Assembly: GCA_023264085.1 (NCBI GenBank)
Contig: JALQTF010000074.1
Span: 1 to 17,950, forward strand
Reading direction: 5' to 3'
Source: Acholeplasmataceae bacterium
GTDB lineage: Bacteria; Bacillota_I; Bacilli_A; Acholeplasmatales; Acholeplasmataceae
DNA length: 17,950 bases
Shown one piece after another: positions 7,654 through 16,851 of this stretch. The notes below the pieces were generated by a model. That model did no database searches, was not told where the DNA came from, and was given only the letters and a program-made list of their open reading frames with translations. A program made the position numbers and the translations under genes. Positions within the stretch are counted from its first letter, which is position 1, and each line of letters opens with the position of its first letter.

Positions 7654-8616
7654 ATGTCAACAATCAAAGATGTTGCACTTAAAGCTGGTGTGTCTATATC
7701 TACCGCTTCTTATGCATTAAATGACGTACCAAATGTACATCCAAAAACAAAAGAGAGAATCTTAAAAGCAGCCCAAGACTTAAATTATTCACCCCATTTT
7801 TCAGCAAGACATTTGAAAACAAAGAAAACTGGTAATATTGGTGTTTTCATTTATGGTTTTTCAGGTCCTGTTTTCAGTGATATTTTAGAAGGCATCAGAC
7901 AAACGCTTCAAAGCTTTAAATATAATATTGTCGTGTCATCAGGAAAAGCTTCTGAATCATTTATACGAGAAAAACAAGTCGATGGTGCCATTATATTTGA
8001 TGCAAATTTAAGAACAGATTTAATACGTCCTATCGCGGATAAAGGTATGCCAATGATTTTTCTTGATCGTGAGGATACAGGTACAAATATGTATCAGCAC
8101 ACTATAGATAATGAAGGTCTTGTGTATCGACTTATGAGCGAAATAATAGATTCAAAAAAATATCAAACATATGGATTTCTTTCAGGACCTGATGACTCCT
8201 ATAATGCAATCAAACGTTATGCTGGTTTTGTCAAAGCACTTAACGATCATGGAATTAATGATCATCAATTTTATCAAGGTGATTTCACCATTGAAGGTGG
8301 ACATCAAGTTGGTCAAACGTTTATTGCTCAAAAAATAAAACCTGATTTCGTTTACTGTGCAAATGATGAAAGTGCGATTGGTTTTTCTCAGGCACTTAAA
8401 GCAGAGGGGTATCGTTTGCCTGAAGATATCGCAATTGCAGGTTTTGATAATTTCTTCATGACAAATTATATGAATCCAAGCATTACTACAATTGGAATTG
8501 ATCACATAAAATGGGGACAGCAAGTAGCAACTGCAATGATTGATATATTAAGAGGCTTTCCTCATGATTTAAAAGAAACACCTGTTGGAAAAATATACTG
8601 GCGAGCATCTTGCTAA
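7654..8616 (+). CDS. LacI/GalR-family transcriptional regulator
   Basis: This 320-residue regulator has an N-terminal helix-turn-helix (residues 3-23, TIKDVALKAGVSISTASYALN), a hinge region with the ARHLKTKK segment (51-58), and a periplasmic-binding-protein-like effector domain from GNIGVFIYG (60) to the end, including FVYCANDESAIGF and IAIAGFDNF. By alignment with LacI, the base-reading positions Tyr17-Gln18-Arg22 are Ile15, Ser16 and Tyr20 here; tyrosine replaces the usual arginine. ATG follows AAGAGG at 7642-7647. Its position between the GH144-like and GH3 genes suggests it controls the sugar locus in response to an imported oligosaccharide or breakdown product. Its operator is not identified with certainty; the palindromes upstream of the repeat lipoprotein at 16822-16879 are candidates. 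Confidence 0.93.
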   Translation: MSTIKDVALKAGVSISTASYALNDVPNVHPKTKERILKAAQDLNYSPHFSARHLKTKKTGNIGVFIYGFSGPVFSDILEGIRQTLQSFKYNIVVSSGKASESFIREKQVDGAIIFDANLRTDLIRPIADKGMPMIFLDREDTGTNMYQHTIDNEGLVYRLMSEIIDSKKYQTYGFLSGPDDSYNAIKRYAGFVKALNDHGINDHQFYQGDFTIEGGHQVGQTFIAQKIKPDFVYCANDESAIGFSQALKAEGYRLPEDIAIAGFDNFFMTNYMNPSITTIGIDHIKWGQQVATAMIDILRGFPHDLKETPVGKIYWRASC

Positions 8617-8628
8617 AAAGGACATTTT

Positions 8629-10743
8629 ATGAACATCAAAGATTTGCTTAATCAAATGACAATTGAAGAAAAGTTAGGCCAGATGACTCAATTACCCCCA
8701 CACATGTTTATTGAAGCCTCAAAAACTACTGTTTATGGTGATATGAGAGACTTGGAACTTAAAAAACAGGAATATTTACTTGCGGGTTCTGTATTAGGTA
8801 TCAAAGATGCTGATGAAATGATAAGCGTCCAAAATATTATCTTAAAACATTCTAGACTTAAAATTCCTGCACTATTCATGGCTGACATTATTCACGGGTA
8901 TGAAACCATTTTTCCAATCCCGCTTGCTCAAGCAGCATCATTCAATCCAAATCTTACTAAAGAAATGAATGCGATTGCTGCAGTTGAATCATCTACCGCT
9001 GGTATTCATGTCACTTTTGCACCAATGGTTGATTTATCGCGCGATGCTAGGTGGGGACGCGTGATGGAAGGTTATGGTGAAGATCCATTACTCAACGAAA
9101 AAATGACAAAAGCAGCGGTTGATGGTTACCACCATGGTAACCCTAAAGATGTCGGATATTTAGCGAGTTGTTTTAAACATTTTGCTGGATATGGAGCTAG
9201 TGAAGCAGGACGAGATTACAATACTGTTGATATGAGTTATGAGCGTTTCTACAATGTTTATCAACCAAGCTATCAAGTGGCGATTGATGCAGGCAGCGAA
9301 ATGTGTATGCTTGCTTTTAATACTTTTAATGGTATACCAGCAACAATCAACCGCAAACTTACCCAAGAGATTTTAAAAAAACAAATGGGTTTTGATGGTG
9401 TAATCATAAGTGATTTTGATGCACTTCATCAAACAGTTGCTCACGGTGCTGCAAGAGATGATGAACACGCTGCCGAGCTTGGATTACACGCTGGGCTCAT
9501 GATAGAAATGGGATCTTCTACTTATTTAACATATGGAAAAAAATTACTAAATGATGGAAAGATTACCTTGAAGCAAATTGATGATGCCGTCTATAAAATA
9601 CTTGCACTCAAAGAGCACTTAGGATTATTTGATGATCCATATAAAGGTGCTTCTAAAAGTCGTGAAAAAACTCTTGTACGTTCAGAAAAACATTTAAATG
9701 CTGCAGTAGATCTAAGTTTAGAATCTCCAGTACTTCTAAAGAATAATGGTGTTTTGCCATTAAATAAAATGAAGAAAATTGCTCTTGTTGGACCTTTTTC
9801 TAAATCACAAGCACTACTTGGAGCTTGGCATTGGCATGGGCAATCAAGTCAAAATCAAACATATGCCCAAACATTATCTAAAGACATGACTTTGGTTTCA
9901 GTTTCTGAATCTTACGATGTATCACATATTAAAGATGTAGATGCTGTCATATTAACTACTGGTGAGGGTGAATACGATTCAGGTGAATCTAAATCCAAAG
10001 TAGGTATTGACATTGATCTGCAAGCTTCAGAAGCAATAAAAACACTTCAGAAAAACAATATTCCGACAATTGTATTAGTTCATGGTGGACGACCATTAAA
10101 TTTAACATCGATCACAGCTGCGGATGCCATCATATACACTTGGTTTTTAGGCAGTAAACATGCCGAAGTTATCACACACATATTATTGGGAAACGTAAGT
10201 CCATCAGGGAAACTTCCCATGAGTTTGCCGAGACATGTTGGTCAATATCCGATGAGTTATCATGATTTTAATACTGGTAGGCCGTTTGATCCTCATAATT
10301 CAGAATATACAACCAAATATTTAGATATAGATCTTACACCTTTATATCCTTTTGGATATGGACTAACTTATGGCGAAGCATCCGTCGCGTTAATAACTGA
10401 GTTAAAGAATCACTGGGACGGTTCGTCTCCTTTAACTTTAATTTTTCAAATAGAAAACAAATCTAATTTTGTTATTAAGGAAGTTTTACAAATTTATATG
10501 AATATGCATCCTTCTATTCCTGTTCGGCCAGTTAAAAAACTTATTCATTTCAAAAAGCAATTGCTAAATCCATATGAAAAAGTCCTTGTTGAGTTTTCAA
10601 TATCTATACATGATCTCATCATTTATGATGAAGATAAAAATCAACATTTTGATCCATCTACTTTAACTTTGATGTATGGATTTAATTCAAAAGATACAAA
10701 AGAAATCATCATCGATTGGAGACCTCATCATGATATTACATAA
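8629..10743 (+). CDS. GH3 beta-glucosidase, cytoplasmic
   Basis: This 704-residue protein follows the GH3 layout: an N-terminal TIM barrel with KLGQMTQ (15-21), FAPMVDLSRDARWGRVMEGYGEDP (130-153) and KHFAGYGAS (183-191), with nucleophile Asp262 in GVIISDFDAL. A C-terminal alpha/beta sandwich follows from about residue 365, with a probable acid/base Glu453 in EYDSGESKSK, and then a fibronectin-III-like tail near residues 580-700. No signal peptide is present. In the Listeria innocua beta-1,2-glucan locus a GH3 enzyme beside the phosphorylase hydrolyses sophorose and short sophoro-oligosaccharides to glucose; the same role is inferred here. ATG 8629 is preceded by AAAGGA (8617-8622). The 3' end overlaps the GH94 gene by 14 bases. 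Confidence 0.92.
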   Translation: MNIKDLLNQMTIEEKLGQMTQLPPHMFIEASKTTVYGDMRDLELKKQEYLLAGSVLGIKDADEMISVQNIILKHSRLKIPALFMADIIHGYETIFPIPLAQAASFNPNLTKEMNAIAAVESSTAGIHVTFAPMVDLSRDARWGRVMEGYGEDPLLNEKMTKAAVDGYHHGNPKDVGYLASCFKHFAGYGASEAGRDYNTVDMSYERFYNVYQPSYQVAIDAGSEMCMLAFNTFNGIPATINRKLTQEILKKQMGFDGVIISDFDALHQTVAHGAARDDEHAAELGLHAGLMIEMGSSTYLTYGKKLLNDGKITLKQIDDAVYKILALKEHLGLFDDPYKGASKSREKTLVRSEKHLNAAVDLSLESPVLLKNNGVLPLNKMKKIALVGPFSKSQALLGAWHWHGQSSQNQTYAQTLSKDMTLVSVSESYDVSHIKDVDAVILTTGEGEYDSGESKSKVGIDIDLQASEAIKTLQKNNIPTIVLVHGGRPLNLTSITAADAIIYTWFLGSKHAEVITHILLGNVSPSGKLPMSLPRHVGQYPMSYHDFNTGRPFDPHNSEYTTKYLDIDLTPLYPFGYGLTYGEASVALITELKNHWDGSSPLTLIFQIENKSNFVIKEVLQIYMNMHPSIPVRPVKKLIHFKKQLLNPYEKVLVEFSISIHDLIIYDEDKNQHFDPSTLTLMYGFNSKDTKEIIIDWRPHHDIT

Positions 10744-13700
10744 TCAGTTAAACTTAAGAGAAATCAAACAAGATCACTTAATTCTTAGAACACTTCCTAA
10801 TGGTGATGTCTTTGATTTCATGTATCATAATATACAAATTAATCTACAACAAGGGAATGATATTGATGGACAATTATCAAATATTTATTTACGATTCAAT
10901 GATGATTATCGATATTATAAGTTATTAAATCAAACGTATTACACCCATGTCTATCAATTTGAACAAGGGATGATTTATCAAGGTCAAGTTGAAGATATTC
11001 ATTACACGATAAAGCTAACATTATATCCTTCAGGTTGGACATATGATGTTTCTTTGTCTTCATCTCATCAACATAAAGTACAATTATATTACGGTCAAGA
11101 TATTGGTATTCAAGATATTAATGGTATATTAAACAACGAAGCTTATATCGTTCAATACATCGATTTTAAATCTTTTTCTAATGATACTGGTTTTACCTTG
11201 TGTGCAAGGCAAAACCAAGGGCAACCTGCATTCTTTCAAATGGGTATGCGTGAAAAGACTATTGGTTATGTCACAGATGCCATGCAATTTTTTACGACAA
11301 AGCAAAAGCTTGATGGAAAAATACATGCCATGAACCTCGATGTCTTAGAAAATCGCGTTTATCAATATGAAAGCAGTTATCTAACTTTACAAAGTGATAC
11401 AATTGAGGTTTCTAATAAAAGTATCACTTGTCAGTTTTACGGCTATTTTGAACCACATCATGATACACCGATAAATGAACCAAAGACTGTTAAATTTCCA
11501 AGCTTCATACCTGAATCACTTACGTTGCTTGAACGTAAACCATGCCAATATTTAAATGCTGAACTTTTAGCTGGTAAATCATTAGATATCGTAGACATTC
11601 AGTCTTTATACCCACAAAGAAGTTACGAAGAATTTAATAACGAACAACTATTTTCATTCTTTTTGGATGATCATACACATGTCATGACACAACAAAAAGA
11701 AGTGACGCTTGAGCGTTCTCAAGGACATATTATTTTGCAAGGGGACATTTTAAAAGCATCTGATCATGTTCATGCAACAACTGCATATATGTCTGGTGTT
11801 TTTATGAGTCACGTATCACTAGGCAACACATCATTTCATAAAATGTTAGGTGATCATAGAAACCCTTTATTACTTCATCGTATGGCTGGATTGCGTTTAT
11901 ACTTGAAAATCAATGGCGTGTATAAATTATTGGGGATGCCATCCCTTTTTGAAGTTGGTCTTCAACATGTCACATGGCGATATGTATTAGAAAATGATAC
12001 TTTAACAATTACTCTCAGTGGTCATGTTGATACAACAGAGACTCTATTGTCAATACATTCTAACAACAACATACAATATGAGATGGTAATGACAATGCAA
12101 CTTCTCATGGGACCACAAGAATGGATGTATGATATAGAAATCAATGAAACTCAAAATCAACTTAATATCAAGATGCCTGATGATTCAATGGCACATCCAT
12201 ACTACTCAGATTTAACATATAGCATTCAAACCAATCAACAGGTCACATTTAATCCTATAACATCTGGAGTTATTGAAGGCGTTTTTACATTAAACAATAC
12301 GTTTGAGATACGTATCGCAGGAAATTATGGAGATGTTGCCTTTAGCAATTTTACACATGATGAAGCAATTGAATCAGGAAAAGTTTTTTATAAAAAGTTG
12401 CTTAGAAATTTTGATTTAAGTCATCCTACAAAGCAGGTGAAAGCAGACGTTCATATGGTGTATTGGTATGCTCATAACGCACTTATACATTATGCATCAC
12501 CTCATGGTTTAGAACAATATAATGGAGCCGCTTGGGGTACAAGAGATGTTTGTCAAGGACCTTTTGAATTTTTCTCTGCCGTCCAATACGATCCAGCTTT
12601 AAAACATATCTTACTTACTGTATATGGAAAACAATTCTTAGAAACTGGTGATTTTCCTCAATGGTTTATGTATGACAAATATTCGCATATACAAGCACAT
12701 GAATCTCATGGAGATATCATTTATTGGCCATTAAAAGCACTTGCATATTATTTAAGACAAACTGGAGATTTATCCATACTTTCATCGTTGATTCCCTACT
12801 TTTCTTTAAATGATCATGCGAATACACAACCCTACACCCTTTACGAACATGTTAAGCATCAAATTAACTCCATGTTTAACAATGTCATTCATGACTTACC
12901 TGTTTATGGAGGTGGCGATTGGGATGATACTTTACAACCTGCTAACCAAACACTCAAAGAGCGTATGGTCTCAGGATGGACCGCAGCATTAATGATTCAA
13001 AGTATTGAATCCTTTGCCAATGAAATAAAACATTTTGATGCTGTATATGCTGAGCACTTAAATTCATTGATCTCAAACGTTAAAGATGCTAGAAAAAAAC
13101 ATTTACTTCCTGATGATATTCCAACTGGCTTTGTTGTGTTCAATGAAAAAACGACGTATTTACTTCATCCACGAGATACTGAAACGATGCTTTCTTATCG
13201 TTTGCTTCCGCTTATCCGTTCAATGATTGCAGGACTTTCATCAGAAAATCAAACGAAAGCTTACATTAATATCATTGATAACCACTTAAAATATCCCGAT
13301 GGAGTGCGTTTGATGGATAAGCCTGTCACGTATTTGGGTGGTTATAAAAAACACTTCAATCGTGCAGAAACAGCAGCAAATTTTGGGCGTGAAATAGGTC
13401 TTCAATATGTACACGCTCACATAAGATATATAGAAGCAATGCTTACCACTGGATACTATAATCGAGCCTATGAAGGATTAGATATGGTACATCCAATCAA
13501 ACTTATTGAAACAGTAAAACACGCTTCTCCAAGACAAAGAAATACTTATTTTTCTTCTTCTGATGGTTGGTTTTATGATCGATATGATGCAAAAAATAAT
13601 TTTCATTTATTAAAGACTGGCGACGTTCCTGTAAAAGGTGGATGGCGCATTTATTCCTCGGGTCCAGGAATATTAATTCACCAAATTATTTCTGGAATAT

Positions 13701-13795
13701 ATGGTATTCAACGATATCATGGTAAAACAATCATTAATCCAAAATTGCCTAATGATTTAAAAGATGTAATCATAACATTTAAAAGAGACGAGTAG
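10730..13795 (+). CDS. GH94 1,2-beta-oligoglucan phosphorylase homologue (SOGP)
   Basis: This protein of 1021 residues is close in size to known SOGPs (about 1100). Those enzymes phosphorolyse beta-1,2-gluco-oligosaccharides to alpha-glucose-1-phosphate and a shortened chain. The catalytic (alpha/alpha)6 domain is easy to see: VYWYAHNALIHYASPHGLEQ, then NGAAWGTRDVCQGPFEFF, GDFPQWFMYD, HGDIIYWPLKALAYYL and the GDWDDTLQPA motif (residues 729-738) holding the general-acid aspartate. The long N-terminal beta region (about residues 1-560) is typical of the SOGP branch rather than of cellobiose phosphorylase. I chose ATG 10730, eight bases after GGAG (10718-10721), over an upstream in-frame ATG at 10676 because the resulting N-terminus (LILRTLPNGDVFDF) resembles family starts and the upstream residues look like read-through of GH3 sequence. 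It is the last gene of the operon. There is no signal peptide, so it acts in the cytoplasm. Confidence 0.9.
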   Translation: MILHNQLNLREIKQDHLILRTLPNGDVFDFMYHNIQINLQQGNDIDGQLSNIYLRFNDDYRYYKLLNQTYYTHVYQFEQGMIYQGQVEDIHYTIKLTLYPSGWTYDVSLSSSHQHKVQLYYGQDIGIQDINGILNNEAYIVQYIDFKSFSNDTGFTLCARQNQGQPAFFQMGMREKTIGYVTDAMQFFTTKQKLDGKIHAMNLDVLENRVYQYESSYLTLQSDTIEVSNKSITCQFYGYFEPHHDTPINEPKTVKFPSFIPESLTLLERKPCQYLNAELLAGKSLDIVDIQSLYPQRSYEEFNNEQLFSFFLDDHTHVMTQQKEVTLERSQGHIILQGDILKASDHVHATTAYMSGVFMSHVSLGNTSFHKMLGDHRNPLLLHRMAGLRLYLKINGVYKLLGMPSLFEVGLQHVTWRYVLENDTLTITLSGHVDTTETLLSIHSNNNIQYEMVMTMQLLMGPQEWMYDIEINETQNQLNIKMPDDSMAHPYYSDLTYSIQTNQQVTFNPITSGVIEGVFTLNNTFEIRIAGNYGDVAFSNFTHDEAIESGKVFYKKLLRNFDLSHPTKQVKADVHMVYWYAHNALIHYASPHGLEQYNGAAWGTRDVCQGPFEFFSAVQYDPALKHILLTVYGKQFLETGDFPQWFMYDKYSHIQAHESHGDIIYWPLKALAYYLRQTGDLSILSSLIPYFSLNDHANTQPYTLYEHVKHQINSMFNNVIHDLPVYGGGDWDDTLQPANQTLKERMVSGWTAALMIQSIESFANEIKHFDAVYAEHLNSLISNVKDARKKHLLPDDIPTGFVVFNEKTTYLLHPRDTETMLSYRLLPLIRSMIAGLSSENQTKAYINIIDNHLKYPDGVRLMDKPVTYLGGYKKHFNRAETAANFGREIGLQYVHAHIRYIEAMLTTGYYNRAYEGLDMVHPIKLIETVKHASPRQRNTYFSSSDGWFYDRYDAKNNFHLLKTGDVPVKGGWRIYSSGPGILIHQIISGIYGIQRYHGKTIINPKLPNDLKDVIITFKRDE

Positions 13796-13806
13796 TCTCT
13801 TTTTTT
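13781..13806 (+). terminator. Rho-independent terminator of the GH144-lacI-GH3-GH94 operon
   Basis: A hairpin has arms AAAAGAGAC (13781-13789) and GTCTCTTTT (13795-13803), a five-base loop and a T-run to 13806. The GH94 stop codon TAG (13793-13795) lies at the loop, so the last sense codons form the 5' arm. Confidence 0.9.
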
Positions 13807-13810
13807 ATAC

Positions 13811-13840
13811 AAAAAAGAGGAAACACAATGTTTCCTCTTT
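13811..13840 (-). terminator. Rho-independent terminator of the repeat lipoprotein gene
   Basis: Perfect 11-base arms, AAAGAGGAAAC (13814-13824) and GTTTCCTCTTT (13830-13840), enclose a five-base loop. On the minus strand the hairpin runs into a T-run (the A-run at 13811-13816), placing it about 25 bases after the lipoprotein stop. It sits back to back with the opposite operon's terminator. Confidence 0.88.
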
Positions 13841-13864
13841 GTTCTCTCTTTATGATTTTTAAAC

Positions 13865-16792
13865 TTAGTTTCCTTCTGTATATGTCAAGACAAAATGTTC
13901 AATGACAACTTGTGCCGTCGCTGGAGATGTCCCCGGTAATACGAATACGATCATTGAAGTAATGGTTGCATCAACAGATAATTCTACTGAGATTTCGCCA
14001 TCTGCATTAAATGTGAGCATTTGTTCTAATGCACCGTCATCATTTGGTTTAATGAGAACTTGTTGTCCTTCTGTACCACCAGTAATTCTAATTACGAGTG
14101 TATTTAGACCGGCAGTATCTGCTGATATTTCGTATTTAATTGCAGCCCAATCATCACCAGCATTTTTATTAACATCAACTTGAATATCTCCATTAACTTC
14201 TGTCATTGTATATGCTCCATCAACTAGAGATATCCATCCTGATGCATTTTTCAAATCAACTGAGAACGCAAGTTCTACTTTTTCTATCACGAATGTTCCT
14301 GATGCCGGAGATTTTCCTGCCTCAGCAAACAACACAAGTTTTGTAAATCCTGAAGCATTCATGATTGTTGCTGAAGCCTCACCATTTGCATCGAATGTCA
14401 CCCAATGTTCAAGTGCTCCATCATCATTTGGTTTGAGTAAAACTTGGACGCCTTCAGTTCCTCCTGATAAGACAACAGTAAGTTGATTCATACCTGCAAC
14501 AGCATCTAAATCAAAATCACTAATTGCAACGACCCAATCTTGACCAGCAGTTTTGTTGTAGTCTACTTGGACACCGTTTGAAACATCTGTGAATGTATAA
14601 ATACCTGCATCAAGTGACACCCATCCATTATTACCATCATAAAGAACTGCACCATCAAAGTCGGGTTCTTTATATGTCAATGTTATTGAATTAATAGTGA
14701 ATTGACCAGAAGCAGCACCGTCGCCAGGCATTGCAAACATAATAAGTTTGGTAAATGCATCATATGTAATCACTGTTGTTATTGGTTGGTCATCTGTAAA
14801 TGTAACGGTTTGTTCTAATGCTCCGTTATCATTTGGTTTAAGTAATACAGATTCACCAGCTGTTCCTGTTAAAGTTACGGTTAATGTATTAAGACCTGTA
14901 GTAAGTAGTGGATCAAAGTCAATACCTAAGAATGCCCAACCATTACCCGCTTTATCATATGCAACATCTAAACCATTTTCACCTTCAGTGATAACATATC
15001 CGTTCATATCATTCACTTCTTCAGGCATATATGTATAAGATAATGTAGCTTCATGAATATAGAATGTACCAATGGCACCTTCCGTACCACCTTCAGCAAA
15101 CATTAATATTTTTGAAAATCCATCTGCATAGAAGACAACTGTGACAGGTTGATCATCCGTAAATTCAACTCGTGTTTCCATGGTATAGTCATCATTTGGT
15201 TTAACTAGAACATTTTTTCCAGCTGTACCTGATAATGTTAATGTTAACGTGTTAAGACCAACAACATCTTCAACATTAAAGTTTTGAATCATAAATTGCC
15301 AGCTTGAATTCACATATATAACTTTTGTAGGTTCACCCTCAGGATAAGAAATTGAATATGTACCTGCATCATTTTCTGCCCAATTGCTGTTAACATCTAG
15401 TACGACTGTTGGGTCAAAATCAGCAGCTTGATAGTCAAGTTCGGCATTTGTAATCGTAAATTGTCCTGAAACAGGTGCAACATTAGGGAATGCGAATAAG
15501 ACAATTTTAGTAAATCCACCAGCATTTAAAAATTCTAAATCTATTGTACCGCTAGCATCTAATGTCACATTTTGTTCAAGTGCGCCATCATCGTTTGGTT
15601 TCACAATGAAGTTATCATTTTCTGCACCTGAAAGACTTAACCGTAACACATTTAATCCTTGATAAGCTTCTGGTATATCTAAAACCATTACTGACCATTG
15701 ATTTCCATCAACTTTATTATAATCCACTGTAACAGTTCCATCGTTATTGATTGTTGGAGTATAAACACCAGCATCTAACGCATACCATCCCATTTCGTTT
15801 ATATCAACAAGCGGTGTTTCAAATCGAACACTATGTAATGTGATTTCACCAGAACCTGTCGTACCTGGGGCACCAAATATAATGATTTTATCTGAATTAT
15901 CTAATTGTGCAGGTAATAATGCTAACAAATCAAATATTACAGTTTGTGGTTCTCCAGTACCTGTTACACGTACTTCAGAATTACCCGAGGTACCTTCAAG
16001 TTTCAATATAAGATCAATATCAGCTGTTGAAGTAAATTCGAAAACTAAGCGACCAAAATCACTAAATTTACCTTGAATGTCTGCGCGAATAAATGCCCAT
16101 ACGTTAGCACCTTCTGGTTTATCATAGTTTATAACAAACTCACCATCAATTTCTTCAACATTGTAAAGTCCATCACCACCATCGTAAAAGTTTCCGATGT
16201 TAAATTGTTCACCAGAACCATCATAAACATTAGGATCAGGTGTAACAAAATCAGTAAATCCTGATTCAATGATATTTTCGCTTGCTGAATCTTCAGTAAA
16301 AATCAATTCAGAAACCAACACAGACCCTGAAACCTCTGCTTGCCCTGGAGCAGCAAATAAATAGATCTTGGCAAGATCAGCAAGTAATTCAGTTTCAGCT
16401 GATAAATCCCAATCAAATGATTGTTGTGTTGCATTTGCATTAACTTGAACTTCTTTTGCAACTGAACCATCAGATGTTTCAAGTTTTACCAAAACAGCAA
16501 CGCCACTACCTTGAAGCGTAATATTTAAAGACTTCATTGCAGTGAAATCACCCTCTAAAACTTTATTCACATTTGCATATGTAAATGTCGCTTTTTCAAA
16601 TGTTAATGATAATGCATTTGTTGAATTTATATCAAGTGTATACACCGAATCACCACCATCAACAAAATCACCTAGTGCATTTATTTCTGTAATAGTTGGA
16701 TCTGGATCTGGATCAGATGTAACACAGGATGTGAGACCAACAACCAAACCTAGAATAGCAAATAGGCTGAAGAGCTTTGCTAATTTTTTCAT
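13865..16792 (-). CDS. Large modular repeat lipoprotein, function unknown
   Basis: This 975-residue protein begins with a basic, hydrophobic signal ending in lipobox LTSC (Cys23), followed by a short DPDPDP linker, so it should be tethered outside the membrane. The rest is about seven beta-rich modules of 120-135 residues. A full module runs: GW..LDAGVYT, DYNK..G..W, a GLNTLTVTLSGTAG strand, KPNDDGALEQ.VTF, then GFTKLVLFA.PG and a closing GQFTI...ELTY strand. The KPND motif starts at residues 398, 531, 652, 787 and 915; the first two modules (about 35-165 and 180-327) are diverged. Such aromatic-rich beta-sandwich repeats resemble carbohydrate-binding modules, but I cannot name a family. No catalytic motif is seen. 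AGGAGG (16801-16806 on the minus strand) precedes the ATG. Its position and operator-rich promoter suggest a glycan-binding role tied to the locus; this is inference. Confidence 0.88.
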   Translation of the reverse strand: MKKLAKLFSLFAILGLVVGLTSCVTSDPDPDPTITEINALGDFVDGGDSVYTLDINSTNALSLTFEKATFTYANVNKVLEGDFTAMKSLNITLQGSGVAVLVKLETSDGSVAKEVQVNANATQQSFDWDLSAETELLADLAKIYLFAAPGQAEVSGSVLVSELIFTEDSASENIIESGFTDFVTPDPNVYDGSGEQFNIGNFYDGGDGLYNVEEIDGEFVINYDKPEGANVWAFIRADIQGKFSDFGRLVFEFTSTADIDLILKLEGTSGNSEVRVTGTGEPQTVIFDLLALLPAQLDNSDKIIIFGAPGTTGSGEITLHSVRFETPLVDINEMGWYALDAGVYTPTINNDGTVTVDYNKVDGNQWSVMVLDIPEAYQGLNVLRLSLSGAENDNFIVKPNDDGALEQNVTLDASGTIDLEFLNAGGFTKIVLFAFPNVAPVSGQFTITNAELDYQAADFDPTVVLDVNSNWAENDAGTYSISYPEGEPTKVIYVNSSWQFMIQNFNVEDVVGLNTLTLTLSGTAGKNVLVKPNDDYTMETRVEFTDDQPVTVVFYADGFSKILMFAEGGTEGAIGTFYIHEATLSYTYMPEEVNDMNGYVITEGENGLDVAYDKAGNGWAFLGIDFDPLLTTGLNTLTVTLTGTAGESVLLKPNDNGALEQTVTFTDDQPITTVITYDAFTKLIMFAMPGDGAASGQFTINSITLTYKEPDFDGAVLYDGNNGWVSLDAGIYTFTDVSNGVQVDYNKTAGQDWVVAISDFDLDAVAGMNQLTVVLSGGTEGVQVLLKPNDDGALEHWVTFDANGEASATIMNASGFTKLVLFAEAGKSPASGTFVIEKVELAFSVDLKNASGWISLVDGAYTMTEVNGDIQVDVNKNAGDDWAAIKYEISADTAGLNTLVIRITGGTEGQQVLIKPNDDGALEQMLTFNADGEISVELSVDATITSMIVFVLPGTSPATAQVVIEHFVLTYTEGN
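13875..16690 (-). repeat. Seven tandem protein-level modules in the lipoprotein
   Basis: Modules of roughly 120-135 codons occur at residues of about 35-165, 180-327, 332-455, 460-585, 590-700, 710-840 and 845-973. Five carry the KPNDDGALE motif with spacings of 133, 121, 135 and 128 residues. The DNA copies have diverged while the motif is held, so this is old duplication with selection rather than recent slippage. The fourth copy reads KPNDDYTMET and is the most altered of the five. Confidence 0.8.
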
Positions 16793-16821
16793 ATGTGAGA
16801 CCTCCTATAGTTTTTTCGAAA

Positions 16822-16835
16822 TCGAAACGTTTCGA
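16822..16835. promoter_or_regulatory. Palindrome A, LacI-family-type operator
   Basis: TCGAAACGTTTCGA is a perfect 14-base palindrome with the central CG typical of LacI/GalR-family operators. It lies in the predicted 5' leader of the lipoprotein transcript, about 30 bases before its start codon. It differs from the cre consensus at three positions, so a dedicated regulator is more likely than CcpA. Confidence 0.65.
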
Positions 16836-16851
16836 ATTTTCTCACTATTTA

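Noticed and set aside
10676..10729. Upstream in-frame ATG extending the GH94 protein by 18 residues
   Set aside because: It lies deep inside the GH3 gene, lacks a Shine-Dalgarno, and the extra residues do not resemble family N-termini. ATG 10730 has GGAG eight bases upstream.
14021..15610. Regularly spaced DNA repeats considered as a CRISPR array
   Set aside because: The repeats are 120-135 codons apart, in frame, and diverged at DNA level while conserved in protein; they are protein modules.
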